NCBI RefSeq assembly: GCF_016919005.1
Contig: NZ_JAFFQE010000001.1
Span: forward strand, 62,001-126,000
Source of the DNA: Desulfopila inferna
Lineage (GTDB): Bacteria; Desulfobacterota; Desulfobulbia; Desulfobulbales; Desulfocapsaceae
Direction: 5' to 3'
DNA length: 64,000 bases
Shown: positions 18,331-28,034 of the stretch, piece by piece
How the letters are laid out: each line of letters begins with the position of its first letter
Numbering within the stretch: position 1 is the first letter of the stretch
The notes under the pieces: generated by a model
Database searches by the model: none
The model's input: only the letters and a program-made list of their open reading frames with translations
What the model was told of the DNA's origin: nothing
Position numbers and translations under genes: made by a program

Positions 18331-19569
18331 TCAGCTCAAAGATCGAAGAGGTAGATGATTTCCCGGATAGGAGGAGAAATAAAGGCCGGAGAGAAAAGCC
18401 CAGAAATGCCCCTGGTGTGAATCGAAGAGAAAAGAGTTCATCAAACATCCCACTGCCATAGCTACTACAACTCCCTGAACGAACCGCTTATCGGGTTTTT
18501 CCAGTTTAAATGAGTACTTGATTTGAGCAAGAAAGATCAGGAGAAATGTTGCCAGCCCTATTATCCCGAGTTGAACACCGATGAACAGATACTCATTGTG
18601 TGGATTATCGGTCCCTTGGATTGCTGTATCGGCAATGAGCTCATCATGTACTTCTTCAAAAGATCCCGTCCCATGCCCCAATAAAGGTTTTTGCTTTATC
18701 AGAATTATGCTGTTGACCCACCAATCGAAACGCATCCCAAGGGAAGTTCGTGTCTCTCCATAGTGGTAATTTTGAATTTCCTTCAGGGCTATGTTGCTCC
18801 TTGAGGAAAAGTTGTCTGAGGTTGTATAGATTATTGATAGGAGCAAGGTAAGTAAAAACAAGCCGACAAACTGCTGCAGCACAGAAAGGCGCTGGATCAG
18901 GAAGAGCACCATCAGGGCGAGAAAGACCAGCATGCCGGTTCTTCCAGGTGCTATATAAAAGAGGTTAAAGACAGCTAGAAAATAAATGACGATCCAGAGA
19001 TATCTATATTGATATGAGTCGATTGCTTTGTGAATGGCCCAGAAGGCAAGGATCGCCATGAAGTAGCTGTGGGTAATATGGTACACAATGGAGTGGCCGT
19101 ACCGGGCTGAAGGAAGAATCGAAAAATACATGCTGTAGGAGATCAGCAGGAGAATAATACACCCGAAAATAAAGCCATACTCACAGTTTTTTCTGGCAAT
19201 TGGATGGTCTCTGAGTAATGAGATTAAAATTGGAACGAAAATGAGTTCCCTGTATTTTTTGAAGACGGCAAGAGCTTCAGAGATGTCTGCTGCAGTATAG
19301 AATAAGCCTATGACGAAAAAGCCAAAGAGAAGTATTGTCAGAAAAGCAATAGGATTGGATCTGGTAATTGATGGTATTTCTTTAATTTTTCCGGAAATAA
19401 TCCAGAAAATCAGAGTTAGGATGGAAAAAAGTGACAAAAGGGATGAGGCGAAAGGGATAACAAGACAAGAGGCAGTAGCACAAAATAGCGCTGCTGTTTC
19501 AAAGAAATTCTTTTTTTTGCCGATTACCATAACCGCTTTCCAATTGCCTTTTTCAATCGAACACCTCAT
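18331..19569 (-). CDS. waaL: O-antigen ligase / Wzy-type polymerase family membrane protein
   Basis: A 412-residue polytopic protein with about ten hydrophobic segments. The large periplasmic loop of the Wzy_C/WaaL family is visible: GMRFDWWVNSI, then LLGHGTGSFEEV, and TDNPHNEYLFIGVQLGIIG near residue 320. WaaL attaches undecaprenyl-linked O-antigen to lipid A-core in the periplasm, which fits the neighbouring core transferases and MsbA. The ATG at 19569 follows AAAGGTG at 7-nt spacing. It could instead act as a polymerase, but the downstream glycan locus uses an ABC exporter, which normally needs a ligase rather than Wzy. Confidence 0.85.
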   Translation of the reverse strand: MRCSIEKGNWKAVMVIGKKKNFFETAALFCATASCLVIPFASSLLSLFSILTLIFWIISGKIKEIPSITRSNPIAFLTILLFGFFVIGLFYTAADISEALAVFKKYRELIFVPILISLLRDHPIARKNCEYGFIFGCIILLLISYSMYFSILPSARYGHSIVYHITHSYFMAILAFWAIHKAIDSYQYRYLWIVIYFLAVFNLFYIAPGRTGMLVFLALMVLFLIQRLSVLQQFVGLFLLTLLLSIIYTTSDNFSSRSNIALKEIQNYHYGETRTSLGMRFDWWVNSIILIKQKPLLGHGTGSFEEVHDELIADTAIQGTDNPHNEYLFIGVQLGIIGLATFLLIFLAQIKYSFKLEKPDKRFVQGVVVAMAVGCLMNSFLFDSHQGHFWAFLSGLYFSSYPGNHLPLRSLS

Positions 19570-19633
19570 AAGTAAGCACCTTTGGCTGTAGGCGCCGATT
19601 CACAAGGCTAAATAAATTTTCGTTGTTTCTTTT

Positions 19634-19663
19634 GCGGCAGTTTTTCAGGAGTGAAGCACTCAA
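19634..19663 (+). repeat. 29-bp recurring intergenic motif, copy 3
   Basis: Reads GCGGCAGTTTTTCAGGAGTG followed by AAGCACTCAA, differing at a few positions from 4042-4070. It lies in the short gap between the O-antigen ligase and msbA genes, on the strand opposite to both. Confidence 0.6.
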
Positions 19664-19718
19664 GATGAAATATACATTCTCTGTACTCTGAATAGAGTGA
19701 TGAATCAATTTTAACCCG

Positions 19719-21446
19719 CTATTGATATTGCATATTATGCAGGAGTTCGTATTCTCCATGCAGGTCAATAAGATCATCATGGGTGCCTTCTTCGACAACC
19801 CTTCCATCTTTTACGACAATTATTCTATCCGCATTTTTAATAGTTGAAAGCCTGTGCGCAATTACCAGGGTCGTTTTATTTTTCATCAGATTCTCCAGGG
19901 CCTTCTGAACTTCCCGTTCGGACTCGGTATCCAGTGACGATGTGGCTTCATCGAGAATCAGAATAGGAGAGTTTTTAAGAATAGCCCTCGCTATGGACAC
20001 CCTCTGGCGCTCTCCCCCGGATAGACGGCTACCGCCTTCACCGATGATGGTATCAAAGCCTTCCGGCAACCGTTCGATAAATTGTATGGCATGAGCAGCC
20101 TTTGCGGCATCGGTGATTTGTTCGTCCGTGGCTTCCAGGTCGCCATAGGCTATATTGTTTTTTACAGAATCATTAAATAGAATTGTTTGCTGGGTAACCA
20201 TAGCTATCTGCGATCTGAGCGAAGCGAGGGTACAGTCTTTAATGTTTACGGAGTCGATACATATCTCTCCATCGCTGACCTCCAGAAACCTGGGGATGAG
20301 ATTTGTCAAAGTAGTCTTGCCGCCGCCGCTGGGACCAACTATGGCAAGGGCTTCGCCTGAACGTACCTCCAGGTTGATATCGTGCAGCACTTTTTCCTCG
20401 CCATTATAGGAAAACGAGAGATTTTTAAATTCAATAGAAGATGTGAAGGGCGGAAGTGAAATGGCATCCGGTTTGTCTGCTATTTCAGGCTTCGTATCGA
20501 GCACAGAAAAAACACGCGTAGCGGCTGCCATTCCCTGCTGGATGGTGGAATTGATCCGACTGATGCCCTTGATTGGGTCATAAGCGGCAACGAGTGCCGT
20601 GAGAAAGGCGAAGAATGTACCGGGCGTCGCGGTTCCGGAAATGACATCCTTCCCTCCATACCAGATTATAAGAGCGAAGGCGACACCCCCGATAAACTCC
20701 ATTAAAGGATGCTGAATACTCCGGAATTTCGCATCCTTGATGGTGACGGCAAAGAGCTTGCCGATTTGTTGAGTAAATCTGTCTGACTCGTACTGTTCTT
20801 TGCAAAAGGCTTTGACGATTCTGTTCCCTGTAATTGTCTCATAGAGCATGTTGGAGACATGAGCGGTTTCTTCCTGTGTACGTGTACTTAATTTCCTGAA
20901 GAGTCTGCCGAACTTTATTATTGGATACCCGGCGATCGGCAAAATCACGAAAGAAAACATGGCCAGTTTCCAGTTCATATAAAAAACAACGCCAAGAAGA
21001 ATCACCACCTGAAAAAAGTCACGGAGAATGTTGACCAAGGCATTGGAAACCGCTTGCTGCATAAGGGTGACATCGGAGATTATTCTTGAAATCAGAGTGC
21101 CGGTTGGGATTGTATTGAAAAAGGATAACGGCTGCGAATGGATATGGGTAAAAATTCTGGTTCTCAGATTTCGGATAACGGTTTGTCCCACAATTTCGAG
21201 TAAAAATGAATAAGTGTAGTAGGATATAGATTTCAAGCCAAAAACTAGAATAAGTATCAACGGAAGCAGGTTGAGGAAGGCGACGTTTTTCTCCATAAAA
21301 ATCTTATCGAGAAGATCTTTCACCAGATATGCCTGAACACCTGTCATCGCTGCTACAGTGATCATGGCTATCATGGCCAGCCCGAGCTTAATCTTGAATG
21401 GGCTGATTACTTCATAAATTCTTTTTAAGATGTCTTTGTTAGTCAT
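19719..21446 (-). CDS. msbA: Lipid A export ABC transporter MsbA-like permease/ATPase
   Basis: A 575-residue half-transporter that flips lipid A-core across the inner membrane. The N-terminal ~310 residues have six hydrophobic segments of the exporter type. The C-terminal ATPase has Walker A GPSGGGKTT near residue 367, the Q-loop AMVTQQTILFND, the signature LSGGERQRVSIARAIL near 470, Walker B ILILDEATSSLD and the H-loop VIAHRLSTI. The position next to the O-antigen ligase and core transferases supports MsbA rather than a peptide exporter. Confidence 0.9.
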   Translation of the reverse strand: MTNKDILKRIYEVISPFKIKLGLAMIAMITVAAMTGVQAYLVKDLLDKIFMEKNVAFLNLLPLILILVFGLKSISYYTYSFLLEIVGQTVIRNLRTRIFTHIHSQPLSFFNTIPTGTLISRIISDVTLMQQAVSNALVNILRDFFQVVILLGVVFYMNWKLAMFSFVILPIAGYPIIKFGRLFRKLSTRTQEETAHVSNMLYETITGNRIVKAFCKEQYESDRFTQQIGKLFAVTIKDAKFRSIQHPLMEFIGGVAFALIIWYGGKDVISGTATPGTFFAFLTALVAAYDPIKGISRINSTIQQGMAAATRVFSVLDTKPEIADKPDAISLPPFTSSIEFKNLSFSYNGEEKVLHDINLEVRSGEALAIVGPSGGGKTTLTNLIPRFLEVSDGEICIDSVNIKDCTLASLRSQIAMVTQQTILFNDSVKNNIAYGDLEATDEQITDAAKAAHAIQFIERLPEGFDTIIGEGGSRLSGGERQRVSIARAILKNSPILILDEATSSLDTESEREVQKALENLMKNKTTLVIAHRLSTIKNADRIIVVKDGRVVEEGTHDDLIDLHGEYELLHNMQYQ

Positions 21447-22472
21447 TAAATGTTTACTAATGATGTATTGCAGATTTTGTTCTGGTTATTAAAAAGAGAG
21501 AAAATTACTACAAAAGATAAATTGGGGTATACTTCTACACCACTTCACCTGAATTAAAAAGGGGTAAAAAAGGCTAAAAGCCTCTCTGTCCTCTCGAGAA
21601 AGCTTTGTGGCAGCATTATGCTGTATTTAATAGCCATTGATTCGATGTAATTTGCTGGTGGCAAATATTTTACAAAAGAAACATGGATCGTTTGCTTGAG
21701 AAATGGTGCGAAAGAAATTTTTCTCATCAACTAAAATTTTTTATGTGGGGGTGGGGCGGGCAGACATTCAATTTCTTTTTTTTTTAAAGCTATAGCTTTT
21801 TCTCAGTAGGGGGTTGGCCTGCGCCCACCAAATCATATGGCTCATCGAATGCATCCAATAAAATTATAATGGAATGGCAGTAATTTTCCTCGATATAATG
21901 TGGAACTATTGCATCACACCATGTGACAAGCACCATTATGAGTGGAGTGTTCAGGTATAATGTGATAAAATCAAAAAACAATGGTAAATGAACAGTTATT
22001 ATATGCTGAAAGTTTGGCTGAGATAACTCAATCATTATTCGGGAAAATCCTCATCGGGCTTTAGTCGTTTTGCTCCAGGATTCACACAAATGGAGTCTCA
22101 GACGTATTGGCCAGTTATCTATTATTCTTCTGAAGAAGATGAACAACTTTCTGGTAAAATAACCATGTCATTAACTCCTACTATCCTCCCTGGGTACCCC
22201 GGGAAACCGAATATAGGAGCCTTGCTATGTCGGATACGAAGAGGTTGTATTGATATAACTTCACCGAGGAACTCAAGAGGGAATTTGAGCGATATCCCCC
22301 TCGGAATGCAAGATATTTTAATATTTGATTACTCCGAATATGACGGTATCCCAGTGGTTTAGGGCAAATGCCGAAGAGAAAAATATTGATTTAGAATCAA
22401 AATCAGTTTATAACTCAGTTGCTTTTAATTAAAAATAATTATCAATCTTCTTATAAGAGTTGGGTTACTTTC
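21447..22472. other. Gene-poor kilobase between msbA and a secreted protein
   Basis: No convincing gene or RNA recognised. The frames at 21790-22035 (minus) and 22090-22362 (plus, 90 codons) show no domain and unusual composition. There is a G-rich tract at about 21747-21760. The stretch is where transcription diverges (msbA minus, STN protein plus), so promoters for both should be here. Confidence 0.35.
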
Positions 22473-23270
22473 ATGAAAATTTCCTACGCGGTGCTGGTTT
22501 TTGTCTGTGCCTTTTTATTAACCGTCGTTGAGCAGGGTCAAGCGGAAGAATTGGACGACGAAAACCTCAAGCTACAAATTTCATTTGATGTAAAAAACGA
22601 ATCATTAAGGAATGTTCTCCAAAGCATTTCGGCTGAAACCGGGTATAGAATAGAAGTAAATAAGGAGCTACTTGATATCAAGGTTAGTGGCAGCTTTAAA
22701 GATACCACCTTAACCGCCATTATTAGTAGAATTCTTAAAGGGAACAATGTATTTATCGTAGAGGACAACTCTAAAAAACTTCTCTCAGTCAGGTCGATTG
22801 CATCTGCACCAAATCAAAGCATGGAAATCTTCAACGTGGACCAAGATGAAGGCTCTCCTGGTGACCTCATAATAGAAGTTAAACTCGCTCAAGCGTCTCT
22901 CGACAAAAATATATTGAATAACCAAGATACCATAGAAGCCTCTCCCGGGGTTTCTTATAGAAGCTTTATTAATTCGCGGGACGAGCTTGATCAATATATG
23001 GTTGACAATGCCACTCAGATTATGGCAACATCTTCTGGTTCATACGCTGAGTTAAAAGAAACACAAGATCAACTAGACCAGCATATCAACAATGGTAACG
23101 TAGAAGCTTCTGAAAATTTTACCCATCGTGAGTTGTTGGTAGAACAAGCAGAGCTTGATACTAAAATTTCGTCTGACAATAAAGTTGAGGCGTCTCCTGG
23201 AATGTCTTACCAGGAATTGAAAAAAATACAGGCGCAGCTTGATAAGCAGCTTGCCAAGAGGAAAAAATGA
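22473..23270 (+). CDS. Secreted STN-domain protein with five short repeats
   Basis: A 265-residue protein starting at ATG 22473 with a signal peptide (hydrophobic stretch to about residue 24, QAEE cleavage region). Residues ~36-108 match the secretin/TonB short N-terminal (STN) pattern: ISFDVKNESLRNVLQSIS, then TGYRIEVNKELLDIKVSG and ILKGNNVFIVED. Then come five degenerate repeats of 26-30 residues with consensus EASPG-x-SY-x-EL-x3-Q-x2-LD-x-I, at about 126-147, 155-176, 185-205, 211-232 and 239-260. There is no secretin or TonB barrel after the STN domain, so it acts alone or with a partner in the periplasm. The reading frame extends upstream to 22419 without a better start. A small secreted protein follows 100 bases later. 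Function unknown. Confidence 0.8.
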   Translation: MKISYAVLVFVCAFLLTVVEQGQAEELDDENLKLQISFDVKNESLRNVLQSISAETGYRIEVNKELLDIKVSGSFKDTTLTAIISRILKGNNVFIVEDNSKKLLSVRSIASAPNQSMEIFNVDQDEGSPGDLIIEVKLAQASLDKNILNNQDTIEASPGVSYRSFINSRDELDQYMVDNATQIMATSSGSYAELKETQDQLDQHINNGNVEASENFTHRELLVEQAELDTKISSDNKVEASPGMSYQELKKIQAQLDKQLAKRKK

Positions 23271-23370
23271 TTTATAGAAGTATTGGTGTAGCAGGATAAT
23301 TAATAGGTTTATTTTATTGCCTGGAAAAGGGGGTAAGCCCCTAATTTAAACATAAATCAGAGGAGAAATT

Positions 23371-23718
23371 ATGAATAGAAAATTATTTATGAGTGCTATT
23401 ATGTGTTCTTTCCTGTTTGCAGCTGCGAGTATAGCAAGCGCAACAGATTTCGTATCAGGAAACGTTAACAGGACAAGATCTGTAAATGGTACTGCGAGTG
23501 TTATGCTGCAATATGTTTCGGGATCCGGCTGCACATGGGGAAATAATGGCAGACCTGTCAATGTTTGGTTTACAGTGCCCTCAGCTATGAATGACCAAGC
23601 GCTTGCAATTTCGCTTACGGCTATCTCACTGCAAAAAACTGTTCGTGCAGGTATAGAAACATGTCCGACACCGGGCAGTGAAACAGGCACACTTTCGTCG
23701 CTTGGGTTGGATAATTAA
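23371..23718 (+). CDS. Small secreted protein of unknown function
   Basis: A 115-residue protein preceded by a very good ribosome binding site (AGAGGAGAAATT). It has a clear signal peptide with a likely cut after SIASA at residue 24. The mature part is about 90 residues, beta-rich in appearance, with two cysteines (C54 in GSGCTWGNNG, C98 in GIETCPTPG) that could form a disulfide. I recognise no family. It lies between the STN-repeat protein and a terminator, so these two genes probably form one unit. Confidence 0.75.
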   Translation: MNRKLFMSAIMCSFLFAAASIASATDFVSGNVNRTRSVNGTASVMLQYVSGSGCTWGNNGRPVNVWFTVPSAMNDQALAISLTAISLQKTVRAGIETCPTPGSETGTLSSLGLDN

Positions 23719-23790
23719 TTAATAACCAAATACTTTCATGCATGCGATTCCCTAAATTATGATCTGCTTGCTTTGAGAGGTCTGAAAACG

Positions 23791-23836
23791 GAAGCAGCGT
23801 TGGTAAACAAAAATACCAACGCTACTTCTTTTTTCG
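23791..23836 (+). terminator. Rho-independent terminator after the small secreted protein
   Basis: GAAGCAGCGTTGGTA pairs with TACCAACGCTACTTC with one mismatch across a short AAACAAAAA-type loop and runs into a T-tract. It closes the 22.5-23.7 kb pair and separates it from the end of the large minus-strand glycan operon. A further hairpin without a T-tract lies at 23900-23923. Confidence 0.85.
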
Positions 23837-23951
23837 TGAATGGTATTTGATAATTTTTTTCGTAAGAAGTTGACACGAAGCTCTATAGAACGATCTGTCG
23901 GAACCTCCAGCAATGGAGCTTCCTGCACCATTTAAAACATAAAACATATTA

Positions 23952-24737
23952 TTAACTGCGCCAGACAATCCTATATTTCCAGAGACTGCTTAGAGCCCAG
24001 CAAGCAAAGTAATATAAGCTCTTGCTTAGAGATAATTTTTCGATATGTCGCAGTACCATCCAGTGAGGCTTTATGACGCTGAATTTGTTAGCAGTAACAG
24101 CATCCCTTCTGATTCGATAGGAAGCCAGTATCTCTTGATTTCCATAGGCAAAATCGACATGATTTTTGAGGATGGTTAGCCAGAATACATAGTCATCACG
24201 CAAACTACCCATCTCTTCGTTGAAGTAATATTTCCCCAATGTGCCGATATTCATGATTGCTGTAGATGGGCAGATAGGTAGTGTTTTTAGTATTTTTGTG
24301 TAATTAACCGTTGCTGGGACGATAAATGGGGGTAAGACGTCAACATTTTCGTCTTCAGCAATTCTTCGATAGGAACAAAAGACAATTTTAGCACTTTTCT
24401 CTTGCATAAAAGAAAGTTGTTTTTCCAGAAATGGTTTATTCCATAAATCATCGGCATCAAGAAAAGCTATAAATTCGCCTTCCGCACATTCGATGCCTAC
24501 ATTCCTAGCCCCGGAAGCACCTTTATTGGCTGATAAGACTATCAGTTTAATGCGAGTATCCGTAGCCAGGTACCTTTCAACTATAGATCTTCCCAGGCCG
24601 TTATCGCTGCTACAATCATCGACTATGATCATTTCCCAATCTTCATAGGTCTGAGCCTGGACTGATTCTATCGTTCGAGCTACCAGCTTACCCCCATTGA
24701 ACATTGGAGTTATTATAGAAACACGATTTTTCTGCAT
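23952..24737 (-). CDS. GT2 family glycosyltransferase
   Basis: A 261-residue GT-A enzyme. N-terminal VSIITPMFNGGKLVARTIES, then MIIVDDCSSDNG and the metal-binding FLDADDLWNKPF near residue 97 are typical. No membrane segment before the last ~20 residues. It is the final gene of the minus-strand locus, one base after the GlfT-like gene, so it is surely co-transcribed. Sugar specificity unknown. Confidence 0.88.
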   Translation of the reverse strand: MQKNRVSIITPMFNGGKLVARTIESVQAQTYEDWEMIIVDDCSSDNGLGRSIVERYLATDTRIKLIVLSANKGASGARNVGIECAEGEFIAFLDADDLWNKPFLEKQLSFMQEKSAKIVFCSYRRIAEDENVDVLPPFIVPATVNYTKILKTLPICPSTAIMNIGTLGKYYFNEEMGSLRDDYVFWLTILKNHVDFAYGNQEILASYRIRRDAVTANKFSVIKPHWMVLRHIEKLSLSKSLYYFACWALSSLWKYRIVWRS

Positions 24738-24738
24738 A

Positions 24739-25680
24739 TTATTCTAAGAATTGTAAATGCCTGGTGAAATCACCTTTAATTCCATCAGCGACACATTTTA
24801 AATAATGAATGTAATCTTTAATAGCGAACTTCTTCTCTATAAGAAAGAGCCACGTATATAAAATGAATTTCAGGAAAATTATGTATTTCCCCCGGTAATT
24901 CCAATAATTATAGGTGCTATTTCTTATAAGACATGTGAACCTGAGTTTCGATTCTGTGTAATTAACCGGTATGGCACCAAAGAAGACCCGATAAACAGTT
25001 GCCTTATCGTCAGGGTGATAAAAAATCGCATCGAGGTTTGTTATGGGTTCAATACCTTTTTTAATGCAACGATACTGATATTCAAAATCATCTCCCCAGA
25101 TAAACATTTCTTTTTTAGGAAATCCGACTTTTTCTATAGCTTGTCGACTCAGAAGCAGTCCATTAAAAGGAACGGTATATCGCATCTTGCCGGCATTGAA
25201 TGAATTACGTAGTTTAAGATAAGACCTGGTGAATCGTTTATTCTTTTTTCGTATGAACCAGGTCAATCTATCACCATCTTTCTCGCAAAGGCTCACGGGC
25301 ATAATGTATTCATAGGTATCTTTCAGGACTAATAGCTTTTCCAGACATGTTCTTGAGGGATAGCCATCATCATCCATGATCCAGACATAATCTGCATTAG
25401 CATGAGCAAGTCTCATACCTTCATGGAACCCTCCAGCCCCACCTGAATTTTGGGCTAGACGTTTATAGTGAATGGAGGTTTTTCCTATCACCAATGACGA
25501 TAGATTTTGATCATTTGTAATCAATCCTTTATTCACTAAAAAATCTTCCGTCCCATCAGTTGAGGCATTATCGATCAGATAGAGATTCTCAATATTCTGA
25601 GATTGTTGCAGTACTGCTTCTAAACATCTAAGCAAAAGTTCTTTTCTGTTATATGTTACAATCACTGCGTTAATTATCAT
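24739..25680 (-). CDS. GT2 glycosyltransferase, galactofuranosyltransferase-like
   Basis: A 313-residue GT2 enzyme with INAVIVTYNRKELLLRCLEA at the start, LIDNASTDGTEDF, then the NSGGAGGFHEGMRLA segment and the DDD metal site in VWIMDDDGYPS. The N-x-GG-x-GG pattern with a DDD motif is shared with rhamnosyl- and galactofuranosyltransferases of the GlfT1 type. The next gene upstream in the operon is glf (UDP-galactopyranose mutase), 27 bases away, so transfer of galactofuranose is the best guess; this is inference from context. Confidence 0.85.
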   Translation of the reverse strand: MIINAVIVTYNRKELLLRCLEAVLQQSQNIENLYLIDNASTDGTEDFLVNKGLITNDQNLSSLVIGKTSIHYKRLAQNSGGAGGFHEGMRLAHANADYVWIMDDDGYPSRTCLEKLLVLKDTYEYIMPVSLCEKDGDRLTWFIRKKNKRFTRSYLKLRNSFNAGKMRYTVPFNGLLLSRQAIEKVGFPKKEMFIWGDDFEYQYRCIKKGIEPITNLDAIFYHPDDKATVYRVFFGAIPVNYTESKLRFTCLIRNSTYNYWNYRGKYIIFLKFILYTWLFLIEKKFAIKDYIHYLKCVADGIKGDFTRHLQFLE

Positions 25681-25707
25681 GATAAATTGCTTGTATCTGC
25701 ATATTTG

Positions 25708-26856
<1,149 letters not shown>

Positions 26857-26886
26857 CTAAGAGTTGATTTTAAATATGAGGTTTTT

Positions 26887-27984
26887 CTACCTATAGAGCA
26901 GCTTACTAATAATTCGTTTTGCAGCATAAAATATTGTTACTAAAAAAAAGGATAACTCAGGTGTTTTGATATCCAAAAAATTATACTTAAAATATTTTAG
27001 CTTACCTTCTATTTTCGAAAAGGTTAAGCCTCTAATTAATCTTAAATCGACGAATTGCGCGTGAATTGAATCTGGAAGGTACCTTGCCTTGGCCAGATAG
27101 GTTTTAGCTCTGCTTCGCAACCCTTTTTTTAATAGCCGATGGTCTACTGTACAATTATACTGTCCACGGAGCAGTTTGTCTGCAATGTTCAAAAAAGGGG
27201 AAGCATCACTTATACAGTCACTCCGATGCAAAGAGATCTTCATAAAGCTGGCAGCTTCGTTAAGAGTAGAGTTGATAGAAAAACGTGAGAGAATAAGCTG
27301 TTTAACAGAAGCATCTTTGAGTTCCTGCTTTTCTAAACCCGCGCCATGACTGATTCCGTTGGGTGTATAGCTGTAGACCATATCTATTTTGCCGGTATTT
27401 TTTACTCGTAAGCCGCATTCGAAGATCACCTTGTACCAGAGATGATAATCTGCACAGGGAGCAAATTCCGCGTCCCATCTCAGATTATGCAGTTTCATAC
27501 AGAGAAGTCTTATTGTCGCTGTCGATGTGGGGATTGCATTTCTAAAGATGGTCTCTACCTTTACTTCATCATGTTCTTCAGGTGCGGCCCAGATTGAATT
27601 ATTTTTCCTCATTTTCATGCTGCTTCCACACACAGCAATTGTAGGATCACTTTCTAATATCTGTACTTGTCTAGCTAACCTTTGGGGGTAAGCTATATCA
27701 TCGGCATCCATGATTGACATGTATGAAAAACCATTACCCAGGCAATAATCGAGCATGTCATTGCGAGTAGGAACTGTGCCCTGATTGCTTTCATTCTGGA
27801 AGAAAATGATTCTCCTGTCGTCAAAGCTTTTTACTATCTCGACTGTGTTATCTTGTGAACCATCGTCTGTAATAATAAAAGTAAACTCCGAATACGTTTG
27901 GTTTAAAATGGAGGATATTGCGTTTGCTATAAAATCTCCGGAATTATAAGCTGGCATACATACCGCTAGCATATTTTTTTGCAT
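26887..27984 (-). CDS. GT2 family glycosyltransferase
   Basis: A 365-residue GT-A enzyme with AVCMPAYNSGDFIANAISSI at the start, FTFIITDDGSQDNTVE, and the metal site SIMDADDIAYPQRL near residue 92. The C-terminal ~120 residues are basic, have no recognised domain and end in a short hydrophobic segment (FFLVTIFYAAKRIISKLLY), perhaps for membrane association. It lies about 50 bases after the bifunctional GT2/glycerophosphotransferase-like gene. Confidence 0.87.
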   Translation of the reverse strand: MQKNMLAVCMPAYNSGDFIANAISSILNQTYSEFTFIITDDGSQDNTVEIVKSFDDRRIIFFQNESNQGTVPTRNDMLDYCLGNGFSYMSIMDADDIAYPQRLARQVQILESDPTIAVCGSSMKMRKNNSIWAAPEEHDEVKVETIFRNAIPTSTATIRLLCMKLHNLRWDAEFAPCADYHLWYKVIFECGLRVKNTGKIDMVYSYTPNGISHGAGLEKQELKDASVKQLILSRFSINSTLNEAASFMKISLHRSDCISDASPFLNIADKLLRGQYNCTVDHRLLKKGLRSRAKTYLAKARYLPDSIHAQFVDLRLIRGLTFSKIEGKLKYFKYNFLDIKTPELSFFLVTIFYAAKRIISKLLYR

Positions 27985-28034
27985 CAGCTATTACTCCGAA
28001 ATTTCCTGTAATCTTTTCAAGTTGGCCAACGGTA

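Noticed and set aside
22196-22260. Possible riboswitch (GGGAAACC, then GAGCC)
   Set aside because: Resembles c-di-GMP aptamer blocks superficially, but the order and the pairing do not fit the known consensus.
22090-22362. 90-codon plus-strand frame upstream of the STN protein
   Set aside because: No domain, odd composition; a weak ribosome binding site alone is not enough.
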